Source of the DNA: Actinomadura craniellae
Lineage (GTDB): Bacteria; Actinomycetota; Actinomycetes; Streptosporangiales; Streptosporangiaceae
Assembly: GCF_003289645.1 (NCBI RefSeq)
Contig: NZ_QLYX01000004.1
Coordinates: 434,001 to 498,000 of the forward strand
Direction: 5' to 3'
Length of the DNA: 64,000 nucleotides
A model generated the notes under the pieces. It saw only the letters and a list, made by a program, of their open reading frames with translations. It had not been told where the DNA came from and made no database searches. The position numbers were made by a program, and so were the translations under genes. The first letter of the stretch is position 1, and each line of letters begins with the position of its first letter. Positions 51,691-62,673 of this stretch are shown here, piece after piece.

Positions 51691-52689
51691 TTACCAGGCG
51701 AGGTCGCCGAGGTCCGGGGCCGCCAGTTCGCGGGTGCCGCCCGGGAGGCCCGCGAACAGCCGCCCGTCCGCCGTTCCCACCAGCAGGTGCGTGCCGGTGC
51801 GGTCGCGGGCCAGGCGGTCGATCCGGGCCCGCACGTCCAGGCGCTGCTGCCAGCGCGTCCCGGCCCGCTGACCGGTGGCCGCCGTGTACTCCTCCACCGA
51901 CAGCCCCGTCTGGCTCCCCACGGCCGTGACGAACGTCTGGGCGTTCCGGCCGAACAGCGCCTCAGTGGCGCCGGTGGGCAGCGTGAGGACGGCCTCGCCG
52001 GTGCGCAGGTCGTCCTCGCGGGACGCGGTGTCGAGGGTCCGTACCGAGCGCTGCCGCCACACGTAGGACAGCGTGTCGCCGGACCAGGACAGGCCGCCGA
52101 TCCGGCCGGTCGCCGGGGTGGTCCAGGTCCGCGGGACGCCGTTCCCGACGGGGAGGACCTCGATCCGGGGACGTCCCCGGGAGTACGTCACGTACGCGAT
52201 CCGGCCGTCGCCCGCCACCGCCATGTCGGACGCGGCGCTCGACTCCCCGCGCAGCCGGACCCGGGGCAGTGCGGTCAGGTCGCGCGGCCGGCCGGCGGAG
52301 TCCAGGCGGAGCCGGTGGAAGGTCACCTCACCGGCGGCGTAGGCGGAGACGAGGTAGCCGCCGCCGGGTTCCCGGGCGATCTGGTGGAAGCGGGCACCGG
52401 CCGGTGCGGCGACCGTCACGCCCGCGTCGGCGCCGGTCCGCAGGTCTCGGACGACGACCGCGGTCCCGTCCCGGCGCACGGCCGCCACCAGGGACGGGGG
52501 CCGGGCCTCGCGGGCCGACAGGGTGGTCCGCTTGGCCGCCCCCTGTTTCGGCCCGTCGTCGCGCCGCCCGTTGACGAAGTCGATGGAGGCCGCGACGCCC
52601 AGCGCGACGATCACCGCCGCAGCCAGCGGGCCGCTGCCCCGCCGCATCGGCTTCCAGATCGAGCGACCGTCCGTGTCCGTACCGTTCAT
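51691..52689 (-). CDS. Membrane-anchored beta-propeller-like protein
   Basis: A 332-residue protein: N-terminal helix (about 21-38) anchors a beta-rich outer domain with several blade-like repeats (AVVVRDLRTGADAGVTVAAP, DMAVAGDGRIAYVTYSRG, GGLSWSGDTLSYVWRQRSVR, HLLVGTADGRLFAGLPGGTR). It resembles TolB/WD40-like propellers of actinomycetes without a known function. ATG at 52689. Confidence 0.7.
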   Translation of the reverse strand: MNGTDTDGRSIWKPMRRGSGPLAAAVIVALGVAASIDFVNGRRDDGPKQGAAKRTTLSAREARPPSLVAAVRRDGTAVVVRDLRTGADAGVTVAAPAGARFHQIAREPGGGYLVSAYAAGEVTFHRLRLDSAGRPRDLTALPRVRLRGESSAASDMAVAGDGRIAYVTYSRGRPRIEVLPVGNGVPRTWTTPATGRIGGLSWSGDTLSYVWRQRSVRTLDTASREDDLRTGEAVLTLPTGATEALFGRNAQTFVTAVGSQTGLSVEEYTAATGQRAGTRWQQRLDVRARIDRLARDRTGTHLLVGTADGRLFAGLPGGTRELAAPDLGDLAW

Positions 52690-52829
52690 AGCGGGCGCCG
52701 AGCCAACCTCTCCGTCTCACCATCGAGATGCGCGAAGGCTCACCCTAGTGGGTGGCCGAGATCGGCCACCAGATGATCAACTTCTTTCCCCGAACCAGCG
52801 CGCCCGGTCGGCATATCCTGATATGCCGG

Positions 52830-53687
52830 TCAATCCTGCGGGGCCAGGGCCGCCCGAGCCGCCCGCACGGTGTCCTCCCGGTAACCGCCGCCGAACAGGA
52901 CGACATGGACGAGCAGCGGATACAGCTGATACAAGGGCACCCGCCCGCGATGGCCGGGTGACAGCGGCGCCACCTCCCGGTACGCCGCCAGGATGCGATC
53001 AAGGTACGGGGCGCCGAACAGTTCCAGCATCGCCAGATCGGTCTCCCGGTGCCCGCCGTAGGCCGCCGGATCGACGAGCACACCACGCCCACCCGACCAC
53101 ACGACGTTGCCCGACCACAGATCCCCATGCACCCGGCTGGGCGGCTCCGGCGGGCCGGCCAGATCCTCGACGCACTCGATCACCCGCTCGACCAGCCGCA
53201 CGCCCGCGGCGCCCAGCACCCCGGCGGCCCGCTCCAGGTAAGGGGCCAGCCGCCGCTCGGCGTACCAACGCGGCCACTCCCGCGAGCCGGGAGTGTTGTC
53301 CATCGGCAGCTCGGCGATGAAGCCCGGCCAGGGCGCCCCGTGGCCCGGCGCCCCCGCGGTGTGCAGCACGGCCAGGTCCCGGCCGAACCGCTCGGCCGCC
53401 GCGGCGTCCGGACGCTGCGGCGGCAGCCAGGGCAGCACCAGCATCCGCTCGTCCACCGCGACCACCTCGGCCACCGGCGCCCCGTCCGGGAAAGGCGCGG
53501 CCAGCCAGCGCAGACCGGCCGCCTCGGCCGCGAACACCGCGGACCGCTCGGCGGTGGCCTTGACGAAAACCTCCCGGCCGTCATCCAGCCCCGCCCGGTA
53601 AAGCCGCCAGGCATGCCTGCGCCCCAGGCCAGCCCAGTCGCGCACCCGCGCTCCCACCAGGTCGGCGAGCCGCGCCCGGTCGTCCAT
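52830..53687 (-). CDS. Fructosamine kinase family protein
   Basis: A 285-residue kinase-like protein of the FN3K/aminoglycoside-phosphotransferase fold: VFVKATAERSAVFAAEAAGL (ATP-binding lysine), PSRVHGDLWSGNVVW (catalytic loop) and VLVDPAAYGGHRETDLAM (metal-binding Asp). FN3K-type enzymes phosphorylate ketosamine groups on glycated proteins and start their repair; bacterial members act on ribulosamines or small amines. It lies between the ricT and holB genes with a repeat array just upstream. Confidence 0.88.
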   Translation of the reverse strand: MDDRARLADLVGARVRDWAGLGRRHAWRLYRAGLDDGREVFVKATAERSAVFAAEAAGLRWLAAPFPDGAPVAEVVAVDERMLVLPWLPPQRPDAAAAERFGRDLAVLHTAGAPGHGAPWPGFIAELPMDNTPGSREWPRWYAERRLAPYLERAAGVLGAAGVRLVERVIECVEDLAGPPEPPSRVHGDLWSGNVVWSGGRGVLVDPAAYGGHRETDLAMLELFGAPYLDRILAAYREVAPLSPGHRGRVPLYQLYPLLVHVVLFGGGYREDTVRAARAALAPQD

Positions 53688-53705
53688 ACCGGTGTCACCC
53701 CCGCT

Positions 53706-53837
53706 CTGTTTGCTTGGCTCGCTTCGCTCGCTTGTCGCGGCGCCTTCGGCGCGCCGTCTTCCCTCGTCGCGGTGAAGATCGCTCGTACCTCACGATCTTC
53801 ACCACTCCTCAGTCCAGACGACGCGGGCGCCGCTCCC
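53706..53837 (-). repeat. Structured intergenic repeat, copy B1 (reverse)
   Basis: Same unit in the opposite orientation, starting CTGTTTGCTTGG on the + strand. It lies 18 bp upstream of the fructosamine kinase start and is followed by copy B2. Confidence 0.85.
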
Positions 53838-53968
53838 TGCCGGCCTGGCTCGCTTCGCTCGCTGGTCACGGCGCCCTCGGCGCGCCGTCTTCCCTCGTCG
53901 CGGTGAAGATCGCTCGTACCTCACGATCTTCACCACTCCTCAGTCCAGACGACGCGGGCGCCGCTCCC
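53838..53968 (-). repeat. Structured intergenic repeat, copy B2 (reverse)
   Basis: Tandem second copy in reverse orientation, ending 19 bp before the stop codon of the phosphatase gene. The pair mirrors the A1-A2 pair. Confidence 0.85.
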
Positions 53969-53987
53969 GCCCGGATCCGGGCCGGCG

Positions 53988-54482
53988 TCACCCCCGCCGG
54001 GCGGTGGAACCGGTGCGGATCTCGGCGAGCAGGGCGGGGACGGCGGCCTCGATCATCGCCAGGACGGTGGTGAAGTCGGTCTCGTCGCCGTAGTAGGGGT
54101 CGGGTACGTCGAGGTCGTCGCCCGCGGCCGGGTCGAACTCGCGCAGCAGCCGGACCCGGTGCCGGGCCGCCGCGTCGGGGGCCAGCCGGCGCAGTTCGCG
54201 CAGGTGCCCGCCGTCCAGCGCGAGGATCAGGTCGTAGTGCGCGAACCAGGACGGGTCGAACTGGCGGGCGGCGTGCGCCGACCGGTAACCGCCCTCCCGC
54301 AGTGCCCGCACGGTGCGCCGGTCGGCGTCGGCGCCCACATGCCACCCCTCGGTGCCGGAGCTGTCGACCTCGGCGTCCAGCCCCGCCTCCTCGATGTGGT
54401 GGCGCAGCACCCACTCGGCCATGGGCGACCGGCAGATGTTGCCGGTGCAGACGAACGTGATGCGGTACGGCATGCCGCCCAT
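53988..54482 (-). CDS. Low-molecular-weight protein tyrosine phosphatase
   Basis: A 164-residue phosphatase. The P-loop CTGNICRS (Cys12, Arg18) is complete, and DVPDPYYGDETDF supplies the general-acid Asp. It removes phosphate from tyrosine in the cytosol. Starts at MGGMPYRITF (54482); MPYRI is an alternative. It follows holB by 6 bp and is probably co-transcribed with it. Confidence 0.94.
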   Translation of the reverse strand: MGGMPYRITFVCTGNICRSPMAEWVLRHHIEEAGLDAEVDSSGTEGWHVGADADRRTVRALREGGYRSAHAARQFDPSWFAHYDLILALDGGHLRELRRLAPDAAARHRVRLLREFDPAAGDDLDVPDPYYGDETDFTTVLAMIEAAVPALLAEIRTGSTARRG

Positions 54483-54488
54483 CCTGCC

Positions 54489-55655
54489 TCAGCGGGCGCC
54501 GAGGGCCACCGCGAGGGCCTCCACCGCCAGCAGCGGGTTCACGTTGGCGTTGAGGCGCTCGCGGCACTGCATGATCGCCTCCAGCCGGCGCAGGGTGGCC
54601 TCGGGCGGGCCGGCCGCCGCGGCGGTGCGCAGTTCGGCGCCCCGGTCGCCGTTGACCAGGTCGACGGGCGCGCCGAGTTGCAGGGTCAGCACGTCGCGGT
54701 AGTACGAGGCCAGGTCCAGCAACGCCAGGTCGAGGGAGTCACGCTTGACCCGGGTGGCCCGCGACTTCTGCTGGCTCTCCAACTCCTTGAGCGCGCCGGC
54801 CGTGCCGCGCGGCATCCGCCCCTTGGCGTTCTCGCCCAGCGCCTGGCGCAGCGCGGCGGTCTCGGGCTCGTCCAGTTCCTCGGTGGTCGCCTTGGCGTCC
54901 GCGTCGGCCGTCGCGACCAGCGCCGCCGCGGCGGCCACCGCGGCCCCGACCGTGCCGACCCGGCCCGGCACGCCGAGCACCTCGGCCCGGCGCCGCCGCG
55001 CCTCCGCGTCGGTGGCCAGCCGGCGGGCCCGCCCGATGTGCCCCTGCGCGGCGCGGGCCGCCGCCACGGCGGCCTCGGGTTCGACACCGTCCCGGGCCGT
55101 GAGCACCTCGGCGATCGCCCCCGCGGGCGGGGTGCGCAACGTGACCAGCCGGCAGCGGGACCGGATGGTCATCACCAGGTCGTCCGGGGACGGCGCGCAC
55201 AGCAGCCAGACGGTGCGCGGCGGGGGCTCCTCGATCGCCTTGAGCAGGGCGTTGGCGGCGGCCTCGGTGGCCCGGTCGGCGTCCTCGAACAGCACGACCT
55301 GCCACCGCCCACCACTCGGCGAGGACGCCGCCCGCAGGATCAGCTCACGGGTGGCCCGCACCGAGTACGACAACCCTGACGGCCGCACCACCTCCAGATC
55401 GGCATGCGTCCCCTGCAACACCTGATGGCAGTCCGCACAGTGCCCGCACCCCGCGGGCGTCTCACGGCACTGGAGCGCGGCGGCGAACGCCCGAGCGGCC
55501 GCCGACCGCCCCGACCCGGGCGGCCCGGTGAACAGCCACGCGTGGGTCATCCCCCCGCCCGACCCACCCGCCAACGCCGCCGCAGCAGCCTCGGTGGCCG
55601 TCCGCAACTGCGCGACGACCGGCCTCTGCCCCACCAGCTCGTCGTACACACCCAT
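54489..55655 (-). CDS. holB: DNA polymerase III delta-prime subunit
   Basis: A 388-residue clamp-loader subunit. N-terminal AAA+ fold with GPPGSGRSAAA in place of a Walker A GKT (Arg for Lys, usual for non-hydrolysing delta-prime), a zinc finger CGHCADC, ATEAAANALLKAIEEPPP and the SRC motif RSRC. It loads the beta clamp on DNA. A 389-residue length is normal. It lies between the MFS-tmk gene and the phosphatase gene, with a repeat copy upstream. Confidence 0.95.
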   Translation of the reverse strand: MGVYDELVGQRPVVAQLRTATEAAAAALAGGSGGGMTHAWLFTGPPGSGRSAAARAFAAALQCRETPAGCGHCADCHQVLQGTHADLEVVRPSGLSYSVRATRELILRAASSPSGGRWQVVLFEDADRATEAAANALLKAIEEPPPRTVWLLCAPSPDDLVMTIRSRCRLVTLRTPPAGAIAEVLTARDGVEPEAAVAAARAAQGHIGRARRLATDAEARRRRAEVLGVPGRVGTVGAAVAAAAALVATADADAKATTEELDEPETAALRQALGENAKGRMPRGTAGALKELESQQKSRATRVKRDSLDLALLDLASYYRDVLTLQLGAPVDLVNGDRGAELRTAAAAGPPEATLRRLEAIMQCRERLNANVNPLLAVEALAVALGAR

Positions 55656-55690
55656 GCCGACCAGGCTAGGGCCTGTGGGCTTGGCTCGCC

Positions 55691-55742
55691 GCCGATGCGA
55701 AGCGAGGCGGTCAGAGCTCAGGTGCCGATGCGAAGCGAGGCG
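55691..55742. repeat. 19-bp direct repeat, two copies
   Basis: GCCGATGCGAAGCGAGGCG occurs at 55691-55709 and 55724-55742, just ahead of repeat copy C and sharing the GCGAAGCGAG motif with it. Confidence 0.7.
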
Positions 55743-55746
55743 AAAA

Positions 55747-55882
55747 GGGAGCGGCGCCCGCGCCGTCTGGACTGAGGAGCGGTGAAGATCGTGAGGAACG
55801 AGCGATCTTCACCGCGACGAGGGAAGACGGCGCGCCGAAGGCGCCGCGACAAGCGCGAGGAACGAGCGCCAAGCAAACACAG
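55747..55882 (+). repeat. Structured intergenic repeat, copy C
   Basis: A single full copy between the holB start and the tmk stop, nearly identical to A2. It ends AAGCAAACACAG five bases from the tmk stop codon, as copy A2 does at ricT. Confidence 0.85.
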
Positions 55883-55886
55883 CAAA

Positions 55887-57926
55887 CTACGCGTCTCTGA
55901 TGGCGGGGAAGGTGCTCGTCACGTCCTCGGACTGGGCCGGGACGGGGTCGGGGAGGATCTGGCGGATGCGGTCCTGGATCTCGCGGCTGATGTCGGTCTG
56001 GGAGCGGCTCGCGTCCACCACCAGGTAGCGGTCGGGTTCGGCCGCCGCGAGGGTGCGGAAGCCGCGCCGTACCCGGTCGTGGAAGTCGCGCGGCTCGGAC
56101 TCCATCCGGTCGGCGGGGTAGGCGAACCGGTCGAACCCGGCCTCCGGCGGGATGTCCAGCAGGATCGTCAGGTCGGGCACGAGGTTCGCGGTGGCCCACT
56201 CGTTCACCTTGGCGATCTCCTCGACGGGCAGTTGCCGCCCGTATCCCTGGTAGGCCAGTGAGGAGTCGATGTAGCGGTCGGTGACCACGATCGCGCCGCG
56301 TTCCAGGGCGGGCCGGATCACGTTGGCGACGTGGTCGGCGCGGTCCGCCGCGTACAGCATGGTCTCGGCGCGGGCGGACAGGCCGGCGCTCTCCCGGTCG
56401 AGGAGGATCGCGCGCAGCCGCATCCCGACCTTGGTGGCCCCGGGTTCGTTGGTGGACACCACGTCGAAGCCCTGGTCGCGCAGCCAGATCGCGGCCAGCC
56501 GGGCCTGGGTGGTCTTGCCGGCGCCCTCGCCGCCCTCGAAGGCCAGGAACAGGCCGGGGGAGCGGGGCCGCGCCGGCGGTTCGGGCTCGTAGGGCACCCC
56601 TGTCAGCGCTCCCATCAGGTCGCGGCTCAGGGGGACGCCACGGCGGTCGTCCATCTGCCGGTATGCGATCACGCCGGTGATCAGGGCCACCAGTGCGGCG
56701 GCCAGCAGCACCACGTTGATGCCGTCGAACCGGTACGACACCTCGCCGAGATCGAACTCGTGCGCGCCGATCACCCCGGCCGCCAGCGGCGTCACCGCCA
56801 GCACCACCAGCAACACTATCCGGACGAGCGACTGGAGGAAGGCGAAGGTCCGGCCGCGGACCTCGTCCTCGACCTCGCTGCCGACCAGGGTGTAGCCGGT
56901 GACCCAGGCGATGCCGGCGCCGGCGCCGAGGAAGGTGGTGAGGACGACCACGACGGGCAGGTTGGTGATCACCGCGATCAGGACCAGCGCGAACGCCGCG
57001 CCGATGATCGACAGGCCGAACAGCCGGCTGCGGCTGAACCCGCGCAGCATCCGCGGGCCGAGGAAGATGCCGACGGCCATGCCGAGGAAGACCGCGCCGA
57101 AGACCGCCCCGTAGGCGGCGTCGCCGCCGCGTAGCGCCTCGACGTACATCCGGGCCACGCCGATCACGGCGCCGCCCGCGGCGAACGCGCCGATCATGCC
57201 GATGACCAGGCCGCGGACCAGCCGGGTGCGGCCGACGAACCGCCAGCCCTCGGTGATCTGCCGGAACACCGACGGCACCGAGACGTGCTGCCGGTCGTGC
57301 CTGGGGATCTCCTTCAGCGTGTAGATCGTGATCGCTGAGATCAGGAAGGTCACCGCGTTGAAGTACAGCGCCAGGTCGGCCCGGTGGTCCTGCGCCAGCA
57401 GCGCGTTGGAGATCAGCGCCAGCACCGAGAACAGCCCGGCCGCGACCGGCGCGGACCCGTAGGTGCTGAGCAGGCTGAGCTGGTTGGCCCGCTCCAGCCG
57501 CTCCCGGGGCACCAGGTTGGGCACCGTGGCGTCCTTGGCCGGCAGCCAGAACAGGGTGACGCACTCGACCAGGAACGTCGCCACGAACAGCCATGGCAGC
57601 GTGCCCACCAGCGGGATGGACACGAACAGCCCGAACCGCACCAGGTCGACGATCACCATGGTCAGCCGCCGGTCGAACCGGTCGGCCACCGCTCCCGCCA
57701 GCGGCCCGAGGAGCACCGCGGGCAGCATCTTGACGATGAGGACGCCGCCGACCGCGTAGGACTGCGCCTGGAAGCCGGAGCCCATGGTGATCGAGCTGGC
57801 CAGCGCGGTGAGCGCGAGGATGCTCAGCCAGTCGCCCAGGCTGGACAGCGAGAGAGCGATCCACAGTCGCCTGAACGGTTTGATCGACAGCACACCAGGC
57901 GGTTCCGCCGTGCCCGTTCTCGTCAT
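55887..57926 (-). CDS. tmk: MFS transporter-thymidylate kinase fusion
   Basis: A 679-residue fusion. Residues about 15-425 are an MFS-like membrane domain of about 12 helices (LLGPLAGAVADRFDRRLT; VPNLVPRERLERANQ; GVIGVARMYVEA-like segments). Residues about 455-665 form dTMP kinase: P-loop EGGEGAGKTTQ (464-474), TNEPGATKVG, VTDRYIDSSLAYQG and DLTILLDIPPEAGFDR. It phosphorylates dTMP to dTDP; the membrane half may export or place the enzyme at the membrane. Similar fusions occur in other actinobacteria. ATG at 57926. Confidence 0.93.
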   Translation of the reverse strand: MTRTGTAEPPGVLSIKPFRRLWIALSLSSLGDWLSILALTALASSITMGSGFQAQSYAVGGVLIVKMLPAVLLGPLAGAVADRFDRRLTMVIVDLVRFGLFVSIPLVGTLPWLFVATFLVECVTLFWLPAKDATVPNLVPRERLERANQLSLLSTYGSAPVAAGLFSVLALISNALLAQDHRADLALYFNAVTFLISAITIYTLKEIPRHDRQHVSVPSVFRQITEGWRFVGRTRLVRGLVIGMIGAFAAGGAVIGVARMYVEALRGGDAAYGAVFGAVFLGMAVGIFLGPRMLRGFSRSRLFGLSIIGAAFALVLIAVITNLPVVVVLTTFLGAGAGIAWVTGYTLVGSEVEDEVRGRTFAFLQSLVRIVLLVVLAVTPLAAGVIGAHEFDLGEVSYRFDGINVVLLAAALVALITGVIAYRQMDDRRGVPLSRDLMGALTGVPYEPEPPARPRSPGLFLAFEGGEGAGKTTQARLAAIWLRDQGFDVVSTNEPGATKVGMRLRAILLDRESAGLSARAETMLYAADRADHVANVIRPALERGAIVVTDRYIDSSLAYQGYGRQLPVEEIAKVNEWATANLVPDLTILLDIPPEAGFDRFAYPADRMESEPRDFHDRVRRGFRTLAAAEPDRYLVVDASRSQTDISREIQDRIRQILPDPVPAQSEDVTSTFPAIRDA

Positions 57927-57974
57927 GTTGGTCAGAGTATCGGCGCTGGTGTCCTCACAGAGCGGAGTTCCCCA

Positions 57975-60623
<2,649 letters not shown>

Positions 60624-60830
60624 GGTCGCTCCAACCTCGCTGTCTCTACTCGCTCACATGACCCGTCAGGGCGCGCTGCGCGCCGTCGTACTCCAAGCTT
60701 TTAGGACGCCGTTCTCGTGCCCCGTGTTCCCGAACCCCCGACAGGATGACACGTCCCCGCGGTTCTCGTGGACGACGGGCATACAGCTAGGTCTCCCCCT
60801 GCCGCGTTAACCAGGACATAATGGCTTGTA

Positions 60831-61016
60831 ATGGCGGAGTACACCTACATGGTTCTGCGGCTCCCCCGCGGCACGACCCGGGACGTCGCCCGACAGGTCA
60901 TGACCGAGCATGCCGAGTACGGCGGCTGGGAACTACACCGGCTGCGTCTCTTCCCCGACGGTAGCCGGAGAATCCAGCTGCGCAAGAGGATCATCAGGCA
61001 GCGGCGCACCTTCTGA
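60831..61016 (+). CDS. DUF5703 family small protein
   Basis: A 61-residue protein (MAEYTYMVLRLPRGTTRDVA, EYGGWELHRLRLFPDGSRRI, ending in a basic RIIRQRRTF). The opening and the WELHRLRL segment match DUF5703, found beside topA in many actinobacteria. No ribosome binding site, so perhaps leaderless. Function unknown. Confidence 0.78.
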   Translation: MAEYTYMVLRLPRGTTRDVARQVMTEHAEYGGWELHRLRLFPDGSRRIQLRKRIIRQRRTF

Positions 61017-61145
61017 GCCGGATGGTAGCAGCGGCCCGGCACCCGTCGATCCGCCGCGCCCGGCGCCCGGGACGGCCCGAGAGCCGCGCACGCAGGCCGT
61101 CCGGGCGCTGGAGGACGCCGGGTCGCCGTTCCCGGAACGACCGTT

Positions 61146-62456
61146 TCAGGCCAGGTCGAGGAAGCGGTCGAGCACCCGCGCGCCGAAGCGGAGGCCGTCC
61201 ACCGGGACCCGCTCGTCCACGCCATGGAACATGCCGGAGAAGTCCAGGTCCGCGGGCAACCGCAGCGGCGCGAAGCCGTAGCAGCGCATGCCCAGCCGGG
61301 CGAACGCCTTGGCGTCCGTGCCGCCCGACAGGCAGTACGGCACCGGCAGCGCGCCCGGGTCCTCGGCGGCCAGGGACTGCTCCATGGCGTCCACCAGCGC
61401 GCCCTCGTAGTCGTACTCGATCGCGTCGTCGTGGTGGACGAAGTCGCGGGTGACATCCGGGCCGAGCAGTTCGTCGACGGTCGCCAGGAACTCCTCCCCG
61501 TAGCCCGGCAGGAACCTGCCGTCGACCTGCGCGGTGGCCTCCTGCGGGATCACGTTGGTCTTGTAGCCGGCGTCCAGCCGGGTGGGGTTGAGGGTGTTGC
61601 GCAGGGTGGCGCCGATCATGCGGGCGAGCGGGCCCAGCTCCGTCAGGCACCGCTCCGGGTCGTCCGGGTCGAACTCGACGCCGTACGCCTCGCAGGCCCG
61701 CTCCAGGAAGGCGCGCACGGTCTTGGTCAGCCGGATCGGGAACTCGTGCCGGCCCAGCCGGGCAACGGCCTCCGCCAGCGCCGTGACCGCGTTGTCCGGG
61801 TGCACCATGGAGCCGTGGCCGGCGGTGCCGCTCGCGGTCAGGTTCATCCAGGCGATGCCCTTCTCCGCGGTCTCGATCAGGTACAGCCGCCGGTCGCCCG
61901 GGACGGTCAGACTGAAGCCGCCCACCTCACCGACCGCCTCGGTGCAGCCCTCGAACAGCTCGGGGTGCTCGGCGACCAGCCACTGCGCGCCCCAGTAACC
62001 ACCGGCCTCCTCATCCGCGAGGAAGGCCAGGACGACGTCCCGCGGCGGCCGGCGCCCCTCCCGCAGCCGCTGGCGGACGACCGCGAGGATCATCGCGTCC
62101 ATGTCCTTCATGTCGACGGCACCGCGCCCCCACACACAACCGTCGGCGATCTCGCCGCCGAACGGGTCGTGCGCCCAGTCGGCGGCCCGGGCCGGGACGA
62201 CGTCGAGGTGGCCGTGCAGCAGGAGGGCGTCCCGGCTCCGGTCCTCACCCTCGATCCGGGCGACCAGGCTGGTGCGGCCGGGGTGGGACTCGAAGAGCCG
62301 CGCCTCCAGGCCGACTTCGGCCAACTGCTCGGCGACGTACTCGGCCGCCACCCGCTCGCCCGGTCCCGAATGATCTCCAGGGTTGCTCGTATCGATGCGG
62401 ATGAGCTCCTGGCAGAGCCGTACGACCTCGTCCTCTGCCGTGATCCGGTCGGCCAT
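61146..62456 (-). CDS. M20 family metallopeptidase
   Basis: A 436-residue zinc peptidase of the M20 (DapE/ArgE/carboxypeptidase) group. Metal ligands in LLLHGHLDVVP, GRGAVDMKDM, ADEEAGGYWGAQ and SGGTDAKAF; the lid domain lies about 195-310. DTSNPGDHSGPG is a common N-terminal mark. Start chosen at ATG 62456 with AAGGGTG upstream; a GTG at 62465 is possible. Exact substrate (N-acyl amino acid or peptide) unclear. It is divergent from tRNA-Leu. Confidence 0.9.
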   Translation of the reverse strand: MADRITAEDEVVRLCQELIRIDTSNPGDHSGPGERVAAEYVAEQLAEVGLEARLFESHPGRTSLVARIEGEDRSRDALLLHGHLDVVPARAADWAHDPFGGEIADGCVWGRGAVDMKDMDAMILAVVRQRLREGRRPPRDVVLAFLADEEAGGYWGAQWLVAEHPELFEGCTEAVGEVGGFSLTVPGDRRLYLIETAEKGIAWMNLTASGTAGHGSMVHPDNAVTALAEAVARLGRHEFPIRLTKTVRAFLERACEAYGVEFDPDDPERCLTELGPLARMIGATLRNTLNPTRLDAGYKTNVIPQEATAQVDGRFLPGYGEEFLATVDELLGPDVTRDFVHHDDAIEYDYEGALVDAMEQSLAAEDPGALPVPYCLSGGTDAKAFARLGMRCYGFAPLRLPADLDFSGMFHGVDERVPVDGLRFGARVLDRFLDLA

Positions 62457-62588
62457 GGTGATCACCCTTGCTCCCGGGGCGGCCTCGCCCGCCCGTACCT
62501 GCACCATCGTGCCGTGCGATCGACTTCGCCGCGAGTCGGCAGCTTTGGTATGGTGGGGCCGCCGCAGCGCGCTGAAGCGCGCACGCAA

Positions 62589-62673
62589 GTCCGGGTGGCG
62601 GAATAGGCAGACGCGCTAGCTTGAGGTGCTAGTGCCCGTTAAGGGCATGGGGGTTCAAGTCCCCCCTCGGACA
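62589..62673 (+). tRNA. tRNA-Leu (anticodon GAG)
   Basis: 85 nt. Acceptor GTCCGGG pairs with CTCGGAC, the anticodon arm CTAGC-TTGAGGT-GCTAG gives GAG, the long variable arm TGCCCGTTAAGGGCA marks a class II tRNA, and the T-arm is GGGGGTTCAAGTCCCCC. CCA is not encoded. Its 3' part is the likely attachment site of the element whose recombinase gene follows. Confidence 0.95.

Noticed and set aside
53180-53869. Protein-coding extension of the repeats (open frames running through them)
   Set aside because: The frames differ between copies and simply join neighbouring genes; the conserved feature is base-pairing, not protein sequence.
54489-55655. Defective Walker A in holB
   Set aside because: Delta-prime subunits often lack a functional P-loop lysine; this is normal for the family.
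50532-55882. A CRISPR array
   Set aside because: The repeats are 131-136 bp, tandem without unique spacers, dispersed and in both orientations; no cas gene is present.
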